From: Streptomyces sp. 840.1
Lineage (GTDB): Bacteria; Actinomycetota; Actinomycetes; Streptomycetales; Streptomycetaceae
Assembly: GCF_003751445.1 (NCBI RefSeq)
Contig: NZ_RJUU01000001.1
Coordinates: 4,655,001 to 4,719,000 of the forward strand
Length of the DNA stretch: 64,000 bases
Direction of reading: 5' to 3'
Below the pieces are notes generated by a model. The model did not search any database. It was not told the origin of the DNA and saw only the letters and a program-made list of their open reading frames with translations. The position numbers and the translations under genes are program-made. Below are positions 41,165-52,975 of the stretch, in pieces (position 1 is the stretch's first letter; each line of letters opens with the position of its first letter).

Positions 41165-41767
41165 ATGCTGAAAGTGGGCCTGACCGGTGGAATCGGCGCC
41201 GGCAAGAGCGAAGTGTCCGGGCTGCTCGTCGGCCTCGGAGCCGTCCTCGTCGACGCCGACCGGATCGCGCGCGAGGTCGTCGAACCCGGCACCCCCGGGC
41301 TCGCCGCCGTCGTCGAGGCGTTCGGCACCGGGATCCTGGCCCCGGACGGCACGCTCGACCGGCCCAAGCTCGGCGCGCTCGTCTTCTCCGACGCCGAACG
41401 GCTGGCCGCCCTCAACGCGATCGTCCACCCGCTGGTCGGCGCCCGCTCGGCCGAGCTGGAACGGGCCGCGCGCCCCGGTTCCGTGGTCGTCCACGACGTA
41501 CCCCTCCTCACCGAGAACGGCCTCGCCCCCCTCTACGACCTGGTCGTCGTCGTCGACGCCGGTCCCGGGACCCAGCTCGACCGGCTCGTGCGGCTGCGCG
41601 GGATGACGGAGGCGGACGCCCGCGCCCGGATGGCTGCGCAGGCCACCCGGGAGGAGCGGCTGGCCGTCGCCGACCTGGTCATCGACAACGACGGACCGGT
41701 CGAGGCCCTGGCCCCGCAGGTGCGTGAGGTCTGGTCGGAGCTGGTGCGCAGGGCCGAGGCGGTCTGA
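41165..41767 (+). CDS. coaE: Dephospho-CoA kinase
   Basis: The product is 200 residues, normal for the short form. It phosphorylates the 3'-hydroxyl of dephospho-CoA in the last step of CoA synthesis. P-loop [15 protein letters not shown] at residue 6, [45 protein letters not shown] and [11 protein letters not shown] are all diagnostic. Some actinobacteria fuse a C-terminal domain to CoaE; this one does not. Confidence 0.96.
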   Translation: MLKVGLTGGIGAGKSEVSGLLVGLGAVLVDADRIAREVVEPGTPGLAAVVEAFGTGILAPDGTLDRPKLGALVFSDAERLAALNAIVHPLVGARSAELERAARPGSVVVHDVPLLTENGLAPLYDLVVVVDAGPGTQLDRLVRLRGMTEADARARMAAQATREERLAVADLVIDNDGPVEALAPQVREVWSELVRRAEAV

Positions 41768-41860
41768 GACCGCAGCCGCCGTGCTCCGACCCGGACCGCA
41801 CCGGAATACCGGACCCCGGGGCGACGTTCACACCGAGGTGGCCGAGGGAAGGATGCGACT

Positions 41861-42223
41861 GTGCCCGAGAGGAACCCGGAAACCCACGTCATAGACTTCC
41901 GCGCGGCCGAGCAGCTGCTGGCGGCGCGCGATCCCCGGGGTGCCGTGAAGCTGCTCGACTCGGTCATCGCCTCGCACCCGGAGAACACCGCCGCCCGGCT
42001 GCTGCGCGCCCGTGCCTTCTTCGCGGCCGCCCAACTGCGTCCCGCCGAGCTCGAATTCGAACTCGTACTGGAACGTGAACCGGACAACGCCTTCGCGCAC
42101 TTCGCACTGGCCCGCACCTTCGAGCGCGCCGGCCATCCGGAGCGGGCGACGCGCCACTTCAGGCTCGCGGCGGCTCTCGACCCCAACCCGGAGTACCTGA
42201 GGGCCGCTCGCTTCGACGGTTGA
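41861..42223 (+). CDS. Tetratricopeptide repeat protein
   Basis: The product is 120 residues with about three TPR units (AAEQLLAARDPRGAVKLLDSVIASHPEN, AARLLRARAFFAAAQLRPAELEFELVLEREPDN, AFAHFALARTFERAGHPERATRHFRLAAALDPN). A protein-protein interaction scaffold of unknown partner. GTG start with AAGGA about 7 bases upstream. It follows coaE by 93 bases and its 3' end overlaps the converging DUF6343 gene by 65 bases. Confidence 0.85.
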   Translation: MPERNPETHVIDFRAAEQLLAARDPRGAVKLLDSVIASHPENTAARLLRARAFFAAAQLRPAELEFELVLEREPDNAFAHFALARTFERAGHPERATRHFRLAAALDPNPEYLRAARFDG

Positions 42224-42422
42224 TGCGGTGGACGATCACCACCAGATCCACCAGGACCAGGACGAGGAGCACGCCGCAGGCGGCGGCCCACCCCGGGCGG
42301 CCCGTCAGCGTGAACGCCGTCAGGCCGAAGACGGCCCAGGCCAGGCCCCATAGACTCAGCCAGAGCCGCAGACGCAGAGAACTGCGCGCAGTCGTCGGTT
42401 CACTACCGGTACGCATGGCCAT
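42159..42422 (-). CDS. DUF6343 family small membrane protein
   Basis: The product is 87 residues with two hydrophobic helices (LWLSLWGLAWAVFGLTAFTLTG and WAAACGVLLVLVLVDLVVIVHRI), an Arg-rich loop and a C-terminal RRSERP tail. It matches DUF6343, a Streptomyces family of unknown function. ATG at 42422 has GGAGAGG 3-9 bases upstream. It is divergent from the ADP-ribosylglycohydrolase gene and overlaps the end of the TPR gene on the other strand, so the two messages would be complementary there. Confidence 0.75.
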   Translation of the reverse strand: MAMRTGSEPTTARSSLRLRLWLSLWGLAWAVFGLTAFTLTGRPGWAAACGVLLVLVLVDLVVIVHRINRRSERPSGTPGWGREPPRA

Positions 42423-42514
42423 CGCCTCTCCTACCAGCATGGACCCGCGACGGCGCAATGCGGCGGATCCGAGCCACGAGAGTGGACCGACGAGAGATGG
42501 CGGGGGTGCCGGCG

Positions 42515-43633
42515 ATGAGCGGTGCGGCATGGGGAAACGGGTACGTTCGCAGGGCCCGGGTCAGGGGCTGCCTGCTAGGCGGCGCGATAGGGGACGCCCT
42601 GGGCAATCCGGTGGAGTTCCTGTCGCTCGCGGGTATCCGGCGGGCACACGGTGAGCAGGGCGTACGCGGTCTGACGGCCGACGAGGACGGGGTGACCGGG
42701 CGCGTCACGGACGACACCCAGATGACGCTCTTCACCGCGGAAGGGCTGATCAGGTCCCACTCCCGGGCCACGTCCAAGGGCATCGGCGGCGCCGAGACCG
42801 CCGTCATCAGGCACGCCTACCTGCGCTGGCTCGACACCCAGAACCACCCCGCGCCCCCCGCCCGGGGCGGGGACGACCTGATCCGCACCGGCTGGCTCAG
42901 GGAGCAGCCCTGGCTCTACGCGCGACGGGCCCCCGGCAACGCCTGCCTGACCGGGCTCGCGGCCGGGCACACCCCCGACCCGAGGGCCCCGCTCGGCGGG
43001 CCCGGCCCGGTCAACACCGGCTCCAAGGGCTGCGGCACGGTGATGCGCTCCGCCCCCTTCGGGCTGACCGGCGGACCTGCGGACGAGGCCTTCACACTGG
43101 CCGCCCGCTGCGCTCGGATCACCCACGGCCACCCCACCGGCGGCTACGCGGCCGGCGCGCTCGCGGCGATCGTCGCCCACCTGCTGGAGGGCGACTCCCT
43201 GCCCGGAGCCGTACTGCGGGCCATGGAGCTGCTGGCCCGCCACCCCGGCCACGAGGAGACGGCCGCCGCGCTCCGGTCGGCCTTCGAACTGGCCGGCCGG
43301 GGCGCACCGAACGCGGAGAAGGTGGAGTCGCTCGGCGCGGGCTGGGTGGCCGAGGAGGCCCTCGCCATCGCCGTGTACTGCGCGCTGGTGCTGCCGCGCG
43401 CGGACCAGGTGGGCGAGGCCCTGCTGCTCTCGGTCAACCACTCGGGCGACAGCGACTCCACCGGCGCCGTCTGCGGCAACCTGCTCGGCGCCTACCACGG
43501 CGACGTACACCTCCCGCCGTCCTGGCTGGTGCGCACCGAGGGGCGGGCGGTGATCGCCGAGGTGGCCGACGACCTGTCCCTGGAGTTCGAGCACGCGGTG
43601 GACTGGCCGTCCGGCCGCTATCCGGGGTGCTGA
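42515..43633 (+). CDS. ADP-ribosylglycohydrolase (DraG-like) family protein
   Basis: The product is 372 residues. Metal-binding motifs of the family are present: GGAIGDALGNPVEF (residue 22 onward), DDTQMTLFTAEGL, and the C-terminal HSGDSDSTGAVCGNLLGA with the di-metal Asp residues. The enzyme would remove ADP-ribose from proteins or nucleic acids. Start is uncertain: ATGs at 42458, 42497 and 42515 are in frame; I chose 42515 because of the GGGGG site 8 bases upstream and the conserved N-terminus soon after. Confidence 0.88.
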   Translation: MSGAAWGNGYVRRARVRGCLLGGAIGDALGNPVEFLSLAGIRRAHGEQGVRGLTADEDGVTGRVTDDTQMTLFTAEGLIRSHSRATSKGIGGAETAVIRHAYLRWLDTQNHPAPPARGGDDLIRTGWLREQPWLYARRAPGNACLTGLAAGHTPDPRAPLGGPGPVNTGSKGCGTVMRSAPFGLTGGPADEAFTLAARCARITHGHPTGGYAAGALAAIVAHLLEGDSLPGAVLRAMELLARHPGHEETAAALRSAFELAGRGAPNAEKVESLGAGWVAEEALAIAVYCALVLPRADQVGEALLLSVNHSGDSDSTGAVCGNLLGAYHGDVHLPPSWLVRTEGRAVIAEVADDLSLEFEHAVDWPSGRYPGC

Positions 43634-43858
43634 GGTGAGCCGGGCCGTGCGTCAGCCGGTCAGGAGCCTGGTGCGCAGGGCTTCCACGGTCGCCGCGTTC
43701 GCGACCTGGTGGTCGCCGTAGGTCCTTGGCGTTGCCCGCGACCTCCAGCACGTCCTCCAGCACCTCAGCGCCGCACCGGTCGCGCGCCGGCCGGTGTGAG
43801 GGCGGTGCGGGGAGGGGAGGAGGGGAACGGCGCCGGCGGGCCGTTCGTTCGGCGAAGT

Positions 43859-44554
43859 ATGAGCGGACCACTGGTACGTGAGGGTTATTCGGGAACGGGA
43901 CCCGGCGGAATCACTCCGGACGGCTGTGCGGTGGAGCTGTACACCCGGCTGCCCGTGGGTGACGAACCGGACGTGATCGCGGCGGCGGTTCCCGCCGGAT
44001 CGAGCATCCTGGAGCTGGGCTGCGGCGCGGGCCGGGTGACGCACCCCCTGGCCCGGGGCGGCTTCGAGGTCACGGCGGTGGACGAGTCGCCCCAGATGCT
44101 GGAGCACGTGCACGGCGTACGGAAGGTGTGCAGCCCCATCGAGTCCCTCGACCTCGGTGAGGAGACGTTCGACGTGGTGATGCTGGCGTCCTTCCTGGTG
44201 CACGCGGGCGACCACCGGGTGCGGGACGCGCTGCTGCGGACCTGCCGCAGATATGTGCGCGACGGCGGAGTGGTGCTCATCCAGCGCGAGGGCGGGGACT
44301 ACCACACCGGCCTGCCGCGCGAACGGGTCGACCCGTCCGGGTACACGATCCGGATCGTCTCCTCGGAGCCGGTCGGCGACGGGGTGCGTTCGGTGCGCGC
44401 CGAGTACGACTTCGGCGACGCGCGATGGACGCAGACGTTCCGGGCCCGGCCGTTGTCGACGGAGCAGTTCGAGCACCATCTCGGGACGGCCGGGCTCCGG
44501 GTGGACCGGTATCTCACCGACGACGGGGTGTGGGTGCGGGCCGTGCCCGGATAG
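43859..44554 (+). CDS. Class I SAM-dependent methyltransferase
   Basis: The product is 231 residues. Motif I is SILELGCGAGRVTHPLARGG, followed by VTAVDESPQMLEHV, FDVVMLASFLVHAGDH and YVRDGGVVLIQREGG. The C-terminal half carries beta-strands typical of small-molecule methyltransferases. Substrate unknown. ATG at 43859; the G-rich AGGAGGGG some 25-40 bases upstream is too far to be a ribosome site, so initiation may be weak. Confidence 0.83.
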   Translation: MSGPLVREGYSGTGPGGITPDGCAVELYTRLPVGDEPDVIAAAVPAGSSILELGCGAGRVTHPLARGGFEVTAVDESPQMLEHVHGVRKVCSPIESLDLGEETFDVVMLASFLVHAGDHRVRDALLRTCRRYVRDGGVVLIQREGGDYHTGLPRERVDPSGYTIRIVSSEPVGDGVRSVRAEYDFGDARWTQTFRARPLSTEQFEHHLGTAGLRVDRYLTDDGVWVRAVPG

Positions 44555-44616
44555 GCGTGGATCCGCCCCCGCCGCCCGCCGGTGACCCGGACCCCGGTGG
44601 GCAGGGGGGGCTCCGG

Positions 44617-44964
44617 TCAGTGGACCGTGCTGAAGCTGCGCCAGGGCAGCGAGCTGGGCGCCCTCTGGTCGGTGACCGTGGTGGCCACGTAGGTCGTGCC
44701 GGGGCCGGTGCAGTCCCGGGTGCGGTACAGGATGATGTCGATCAGGGTGCCGTTCTGCACTTCCTTGGCGCCTGCGGGGGCCAGCCGGTGGCAGCCCTTC
44801 ACCGAGGGGCTGTTCACCATGATCACGGCCTCGCGCTCGGTCGTGTAGGTGACCGGACCGACCGCGGTACGGCCGAGGCCCGAACAGCCCGCGACGGTGA
44901 GGGTCAGCAGGGCGGCCCCGGCCGCGGTGCCGAGGCGGCGGCGTCGGTTGTCGATCACGGGCAT
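44617..44964 (-). CDS. Small conserved lipoprotein
   Basis: The product is 115 residues. The signal RRRRLGTAAGAALLTLTVAGC gives a lipobox VAGC with C27. The mature part has a pair of cysteines (GCHRL, RDCTG) that may form a disulfide. No known family recognised; it resembles conserved secreted hypotheticals of Streptomyces. ATG at 44964 with GAGGA 7 bases upstream; the frame stays open far upstream, but that part crosses the promoter region. Confidence 0.7.
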   Translation of the reverse strand: MPVIDNRRRRLGTAAGAALLTLTVAGCSGLGRTAVGPVTYTTEREAVIMVNSPSVKGCHRLAPAGAKEVQNGTLIDIILYRTRDCTGPGTTYVATTVTDQRAPSSLPWRSFSTVH

Positions 44965-45235
44965 GGGCAGGTCCTCGTCTGTCTCGTCCGGCTCATCCGT
45001 ACGCGCTCCGTCACGCGGCCCGTGTGTGCCACGGGGTACGTGCTGACGCTGGTCACCTTGCCCGCTCCCCGCCCGCCCGGCATCCGGGACACGGCCGGGC
45101 GGGCTACCGGTGCGTGGAATGTACGGAATGTACGGGCAGAGGTTCGACTGCTGTCGGAACAGGGCATACCGTGGTAATAGCGTCATATCCGGCGCGGAGT
45201 GAGTGTTCGGTGTTTCCGGCTGGCAGGGGGCCGTC

Positions 45236-46270
45236 ATGGTCCAGGTGCTCTTGACCGCTTTGGTAGTGCTGGTCCTGGCGGGTGTCGCCTACACGGTGGC
45301 CGCCGCCCGGGTCGTCAAGCAGTACGAGCGGGGTGTGGTGCTCAGATTCGGCCGGCTCCGGGACGACGTACGAGGCCCCGGTTTCACCATGGTGCTCCCC
45401 GGCGCGGAACGGCTGCGCAAGGTCAACATGCAGATCGTGACGATGCCGGTGCCGGCCCAGGACGGGATCACCCGGGACAACGTCACGGTCCGCGTCGACG
45501 CCGTCATCTACTTCAAGGTGGTCGACGCCGCGAGCGCAGTCGTCGAGGTGGAGGACTACCGCTTCGCCGTCTCGCAGATGGCGCAGACGTCGTTGCGTTC
45601 GATCATCGGCAAGAGCGATCTGGATGATCTGCTGTCCAACCGGGAGAAGCTGAACCAGGGCCTGGAGCTGATGATCGACAGCCCCGCGGTCGGCTGGGGC
45701 GTTCAGATCGACCGGGTGGAGATCAAGGACGTCTCGCTGCCGGAGACGATGAAACGCTCCATGGCCCGGCAGGCCGAGGCGGACCGTGAGAGGCGCGCCC
45801 GGGTCATCAACGCGGACGCCGAACTCCAGGCTTCGAAGAAGCTGTCCCAGGCCGCAGCCGAGATGTCCTCCCAGCCCGCGGCACTGCAGCTGAGGCTGCT
45901 CCAGACCGTGGTGGCGGTGGCCGCGGAGAAGAACTCCACCCTGGTGCTGCCGTTCCCGGTGGAGCTGCTCCGCTTCCTGGAGCGGGCACAGCCGCAGACA
46001 CCGCAGCAGTCCGTGGAGCCCGCACCGCAGGTGCCGAAGGCTCCGGCCGGTACGGCGCCGCCCGTCGAGCCGGCGGAGGCCGCGGATGGCGCGGAGCCGG
46101 TGGAGGCCGTGGCGTCCGCGGACGGCGGGGAACCCGCGCCTGCGGCCACGTCCGCGCCGCCCGGACCGGCGCGGACGGCCCCCGCACCCAAGCAGACCCC
46201 GGCCGCCGCGCGGCCCAGGCCCCGGCCCCGCCCCGCTTCCGCCGGCCCGAAGCCGCTCGCGAGGCACTGA
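45236..46270 (+). CDS. SPFH-domain (slipin / stomatin-like) membrane protein
   Basis: The product is 344 residues. N-terminal membrane helix (LTALVVLVLAGVAYTVAAARVV), then the SPFH/band 7 domain (QYERGVVLRFGRLRDDVRGPGFTMVLPGAERLRKVNMQ, VRVDAVIYFKVVD, IIGKSDLDDLLSNREKLN, GVQIDRVEIKDVSLPE), then a coiled coil (MARQAEADRERRARVINADAELQASKKL) and a long Pro/Ala-rich tail of about 95 residues. Such proteins form membrane microdomain scaffolds. No NfeD partner gene is adjacent. ATG at 45236; GTG 45203 is the alternative. Confidence 0.88.
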   Translation: MVQVLLTALVVLVLAGVAYTVAAARVVKQYERGVVLRFGRLRDDVRGPGFTMVLPGAERLRKVNMQIVTMPVPAQDGITRDNVTVRVDAVIYFKVVDAASAVVEVEDYRFAVSQMAQTSLRSIIGKSDLDDLLSNREKLNQGLELMIDSPAVGWGVQIDRVEIKDVSLPETMKRSMARQAEADRERRARVINADAELQASKKLSQAAAEMSSQPAALQLRLLQTVVAVAAEKNSTLVLPFPVELLRFLERAQPQTPQQSVEPAPQVPKAPAGTAPPVEPAEAADGAEPVEAVASADGGEPAPAATSAPPGPARTAPAPKQTPAAARPRPRPRPASAGPKPLARH

Positions 46271-46282
46271 CGACACCACCCC

Positions 46283-46328
46283 GGCCCGCCGCCGCCCCCG
46301 CCCGCAAGGACGGGGGCGGCGGCGGGCC
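46283..46328 (+). terminator. Terminator after the SPFH gene
   Basis: Perfect 18-bp stem (46283-46300 with 46311-46328), 10-nt loop, 12 bases after the stop. Confidence 0.8.
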
Positions 46329-46451
46329 CGTGGTCCGCTGTCAGACCGCCCGCCTAGACTCGCCAGTCGGAGGGATCCGGTGCCGCTCGGGGCGCCGGGG
46401 ACCGGGACTCGAAGCCCTTGACCAGGGCCTTGGACGTGAGGGGAGGGGCCG

Positions 46452-49450
<2,999 letters not shown>

Positions 49451-49454
<4 letters not shown>

Positions 49455-50761
49455 GCCCCCGCCCCCAGCCCGCCGCCCGCCAGGACGCGCGGCCCGTCAC
49501 CCGGTCCAGGCCCGGCCCCGACGACCTGCGCCGGACCTTCGAGGCGGTACCCGCGCGGACGTCCGGCGACGACGAGCCGTTCGCGGACAGCTGGTGGGGC
49601 CGGGCCTGGGTGGCGGCCCTCGAAGCCCTCTCGATGGACGCGGCGAGGCTCGCCCGGGGCCGCGCGTACGCGGACGGCGGGCACGTCGCCGCGGTCACCG
49701 TCACCCCCGGCCGCGTCGTCGCCTACGTACACGGCAGCCGGCCCCGGCCCTACCGTGCCGAACTGCGCCTGCGCCCCTTCACCGACGCCGACTGGGAGAC
49801 CTTCCTCGGCGCGGTCGCCGCCCGCCCGGACCACCTGACCGCACTGCTCACCAAGGAGATGCCGCACTCCCTGGCCGACACGGCGGCCGCCTCCGGCGTC
49901 ACCCTGCTCCCCGGCGCGAACGACCTGGACCCCACCTGCTCCTGCCCCGACCACGGCTGGCCCTGCAAGCACGTCTCGGCGCTCTGCTACCAGATGGCCC
50001 GCCTCCTGGACGCCGACCCGTTCGTCCTCCTGCTGCTGCGCGGCCGGGGCGAGCGCGAACTCCTGGAGGACCTGGGCCACCGCAACGCCGCGCACTCCGC
50101 ACGGGAGCGGCCCGAGGCCCCCGCCACCCCCTCCGTACCGGCACGTGACGCCCTGGCGGAGCGTTTCCTGCCGCCGCTGCCCGCCCCGTTCCCGGTGGCG
50201 CCGCACCCGGGGCAGCCGCCCTCGTACCCGAGCCTGCCCGGCAGCCGCGACCCGCTCGCGCTCGACCAGCTCGCCACGGACGCCGCCGCCCGCGCCCACG
50301 CGCTGCTCACCACCGGCCGCGACCCGCTCGCCGGGCTCACGCCCTGGCAGGACGCCGTCCGGCTGGCCGCCGCCCGCCCCACCGCCGGGCTGACCGCCAC
50401 CACCCGTGCCCTCTACCGCGAACTGGCCTCCGCCACCGGCCGCAACATCACCGACCTGGCCCGCGCGGTCGCCGCCTGGCGCCAGGGCGGGGCCGAGGGG
50501 CTGGACGTCCTGGAGACGCAGTGGGACCCTCCGGCGGGCCCGTTCGACCGGGCCCGCCCGGCGCTCGCCGCCGCCGGCTTCCCCCGCTTCCAGCCCTGGC
50601 GCAACCACCTCACCCACCCCGGTGGCACGCTCCAGCTCCGCTTCGGCCACGACGGCCGCTGGTACGGCTACGAGTCCGACCCGGGCCAGGACGAGTGGTG
50701 GCCGCGCGCCGCACCGGACACCGACCCGGTGGGCGCACTCCTGGAGCTCAGCGGCGGCTGA
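49451..50761 (+). CDS. SWIM zinc-finger protein
   Basis: The product is 436 residues. The SWIM motif CxCx(n)CxH is seen as CSCPDHGWPCKH near residue 162. The N-terminal part (FADSWWGRAWVAALEAL ... RGRAYADGGHVAAVTVTPGRVVAYVHGS) is the conserved lead domain of this family. It is translationally coupled to the SNF2 helicase, a widespread bacterial pairing in which the SWIM protein probably provides DNA or protein binding. No nuclease motif seen. Confidence 0.88.
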
Positions 50762-50800
50762 CCGCTCCTCCTCGCGAGGAGAGGCTCCCGAGGAGGAGCA

Positions 50801-51109
50801 TCAGCCCTTCAGGAGGAACAGCAGACCGATCAGCAGGACGGCGACGACCGGCAGCACGATCAGCCGCGCCTTGCGGAACGACTCGTCCTCCTGCTGCGCC
50901 AGCCCCCGGGTCGCCGCGTGCGTGGTGGCCAGGTGCTCCCCGGCCATGTCGACGATCCGTTCCATGGTCAGGAGCGAGGGACGCCAGTCGCAGTGGGCGC
51001 AGACCAGGAAGTCGCGGTACGGGTCGTAGCGGAAGTCCCGCTCGATGTTGACCGTGAAGACCTGTCCCTGCTCGGTCGTGGCGGTGAAATGACGTATCGC
51101 GGCGCCCAT
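50801..51109 (-). CDS. Small zinc-finger-like tail-anchored membrane protein
   Basis: The product is 102 residues. A CxxC...HxxxxH pattern (CAHCDW ... GEHLATTHA) resembles a DUF1059-type zinc ribbon, and the C-terminus is a single hydrophobic anchor (LIVLPVVAVLLIGLLFLL). Function unknown. ATG at 51109; an upstream in-frame start at 51163 adds 18 disordered residues. Converges with the SWIM gene. Confidence 0.65.
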   Translation of the reverse strand: MGAAIRHFTATTEQGQVFTVNIERDFRYDPYRDFLVCAHCDWRPSLLTMERIVDMAGEHLATTHAATRGLAQQEDESFRKARLIVLPVVAVLLIGLLFLLKG

Positions 51110-51216
51110 GCGGCCTGCCCCCTGCTGATCGTTGTCCGGTGCTCCGGCACCCGGCGGCGGCACAGTACCCGAACGTCCGGGGACGGTGCGGAGCGGGAGG
51201 CGGCCGGGGCGCGGGC

Positions 51217-51774
51217 TCAGAAGTCGGCGGTCGTGCGCTCCTCCAGCCGCGCCACCGAGTCCTGCGCGTACGCCTTCTCGTAGGCGTCACGGATCCGCTC
51301 GATCTGCGGATCGCGCTGCCGCGCCTCGGACGACGGGTAGAGCAGGGTCAGTTCGTAACTCCGCTCCCGTTCGATCACCCCGTTGGAGTCCCGCCACTGG
51401 CCCCGCCCGTCCTGGATGGTCAGCCCGTCCGGGAACCGCGGGGTGACCTCCCTGTCGATGAAGGCAAGGAACTGGCGGTCGCTCACATCGGCGCCTCCGT
51501 CGGGCCGTTCGGTGCCGAAGAACAGCCGGGTCTCGATATAGGCCTTGCCCCGCGAAGCGGTCGAAGTCGCGGGCCGCGGTTCGGGTGAGGCGCCGGTGCC
51601 CAGCGTGGCGTACGCGACGGGTGTGCCCACGGCCAGGAGGGCGAGTCCGGCGCCCGCAGCGGCGAGCGTGGCACGCCGTCGCGGGCGCAGGCGGACGTCC
51701 GGGGAATCAGGGGAGCCGAGGGAATCAGGGGAGCGGCGGGAGGAGCCGGAGAGACGGGGCTCGGGGAAAGGCAT
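51217..51774 (-). CDS. DUF3574 family secreted/membrane protein
   Basis: The product is 185 residues. A Ser/Pro/Arg-rich cytoplasmic start is followed by a membrane segment (ATLAAAGAGLALLAVGTPVAYATLG), then the DUF3574 domain (AYIETRLFFGTERPDGG, FLAFIDREVTPRFPDGLTIQDGRGQW, ERSYELTLLYPSSEA, IRDAYEKAYAQDSVARLEE). Function unknown. ATG at 51774 with GAAGGG 5 bases or more upstream. Confidence 0.8.
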   Translation of the reverse strand: MPFPEPRLSGSSRRSPDSLGSPDSPDVRLRPRRRATLAAAGAGLALLAVGTPVAYATLGTGASPEPRPATSTASRGKAYIETRLFFGTERPDGGADVSDRQFLAFIDREVTPRFPDGLTIQDGRGQWRDSNGVIERERSYELTLLYPSSEARQRDPQIERIRDAYEKAYAQDSVARLEERTTADF

Positions 51775-51999
51775 GGGGGACCCTTCGTTCCAGGTGCGGG
51801 GGAGGGGGCGCGGACGCGCGGTCCTCACTCTGGCAACCGGCCCCCGCCGCGGGGCCCCGGAACAGGTACGCCGCCGGGAATCCACCCGAACGGACCGCCG
51901 CGCACGGGCGCACCGGACGGCGCACCCGGCGCTTCCGGCGCCCGCTGGGCGGGCAAAAAGCGCTGGTGCAGGCTGTGTTGATGTTGCTAGCTTCCTGGT

Positions 52000-52731
52000 G
52001 TGGCGAAACTCAATCAGATCATCGCAGTGGAGAAGGGCGTCAAGTCCAAGGCTCACCAGGACCTGACGGCGGCGCATCACGGCCTCCAGAAGGCCGGCTT
52101 GCTGGCCGGGATCTCCCGGACGTACCAGCCGAAGGACGAGGAGGGCGAGCAGCTGCCGCCCGAGTCGACGCCGGTGCAGATCAAGGCCGAGGACGTACTG
52201 CGCGAGACGGCGCGCACGCTCACCCGGCTGTTCGACGTGACCGCCACCAAGGACTGGGCGAACTGCGAAGCCCGCGCCGACATCTCGGTCGACGGCCGGG
52301 TGCTGGTGGCGGGTGCGCCGGTGTCGTACCTGCTCTTCCTGGAGAAGCAGCTCACCGACATCACCACGTTCATCCGCAAGCTGCCGGTGCTGGAGGCCTC
52401 GGAGGCCTGGGCCCAGGACCCGTCCACCGACTCCTGGAAGACCGAGCCGGTGCGGACCCTGCGGACCAAGAAGGTGCCCCGCAACCACGTGAAGGCGGAG
52501 GCCACCGAGAAGCACCCGGCGCAGGTCGAGGTGTACTACGAGGACGTTCCGGTCGGCTACTGGACGACGGTGAAGTTCTCCGGGGCGCTGCCCGCGCGCC
52601 GGATCAACGAGCTGTCCGACCGGGTCGAGAAGCTCCAGCAGGCCGTCAAGTTCGCCCGCGAGGAGGCCAACGGCGTGGACGTCACGGACCAGCGGGTGGG
52701 TGATGCGGTATTCGGTTACCTCTTCGGGTGA
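52000..52731 (+). CDS. Conserved protein of unknown function upstream of two structured RNAs
   Basis: The product is 243 residues. I recognise no functional domain. Visible features: a basic N-terminus (MAKLNQIIAVEKGVKSKAHQ), an IKAEDVLRETARTLTRLFDVTATKDWAN helix region, a Lys/Arg-rich middle (RTLRTKKVPRNHVKAEATEKHP) and a C-terminal helix (RINELSDRVEKLQQAVKFAREEANGVDV). No signal or membrane segment. GTG start at 52000. Lysine content is higher than in neighbouring proteins. The stop is 13 bases before a hairpin and about 40 bases before the first tRNA-like RNA, so a link to those RNAs is plausible but inferred. Confidence 0.75.
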   Translation: MAKLNQIIAVEKGVKSKAHQDLTAAHHGLQKAGLLAGISRTYQPKDEEGEQLPPESTPVQIKAEDVLRETARTLTRLFDVTATKDWANCEARADISVDGRVLVAGAPVSYLLFLEKQLTDITTFIRKLPVLEASEAWAQDPSTDSWKTEPVRTLRTKKVPRNHVKAEATEKHPAQVEVYYEDVPVGYWTTVKFSGALPARRINELSDRVEKLQQAVKFAREEANGVDVTDQRVGDAVFGYLFG

Positions 52732-52744
52732 CCGGCCAAGGAAT

Positions 52745-52771
52745 CCCCGGCGGCGGTCGAAGCCGCTGGGG
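52745..52771 (+). terminator. Hairpin after the unknown gene, before the RNA elements
   Basis: CCCCGGCGGC (52745-52754) pairs with GCCGCTGGGG (52762-52771) with one G-T pair and a 7-nt loop. It could terminate the gene or separate it from the RNAs. Confidence 0.6.
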
Positions 52772-52777
52772 TGCGCG

Positions 52778-52975
52778 AGGAGCGCAAAGCTGAAACTGAA
52801 GTTTGTCGTGACGACGCGGTTACGGTGGAGGTTCGAGTCCTCCCCCCGGCACTTCCGTCCCTTCGTACCTGGCTTGCGGGTGCGGGGCACGGATGCGGGC
52901 CGGGGTGGCCCAACCCGGCAGAGGCAGACCGCGATCAATCTCAGACTCTTGCTCCAGACTCAGCATGCGCCGCCT
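52778..52975 (+). ncRNA. Y RNA-like (YrlA-type) RNA 1 with permuted tRNA module
   Basis: Read by eye. Closing stem: GCGCA 52782-52786 with TGCGC 52966-52970; GCTGA 52789-52793 with TCAGC 52960-52964; AGTTTG 52800-52805 with CAGACT 52942-52947. The position of the anticodon stem is CGCGGTT 52815-52821 with GACCGCG 52927-52933. Then ACGGT as a 5-nt variable loop, a T-arm GGAGG-TTCGAGT-CCTCC (52827-52843), acceptor 3' strand CCCCGGC (52844-52850), an insert of about 48 nt, acceptor 5' strand GCCGGGG (52899-52905), and a D-arm GCC/GGC with GG in the loop (52908-52925). The order is that of a circularly permuted tRNA, as in the tRNA-mimic domain of YrlA bacterial Y RNAs. Confidence 0.7.

Noticed and set aside
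45116..45133. Short tandem GGAATGTAC repeat upstream of the SPFH gene
   Set aside because: Only two copies with no spacing feature or known motif; too little to support a regulatory call.
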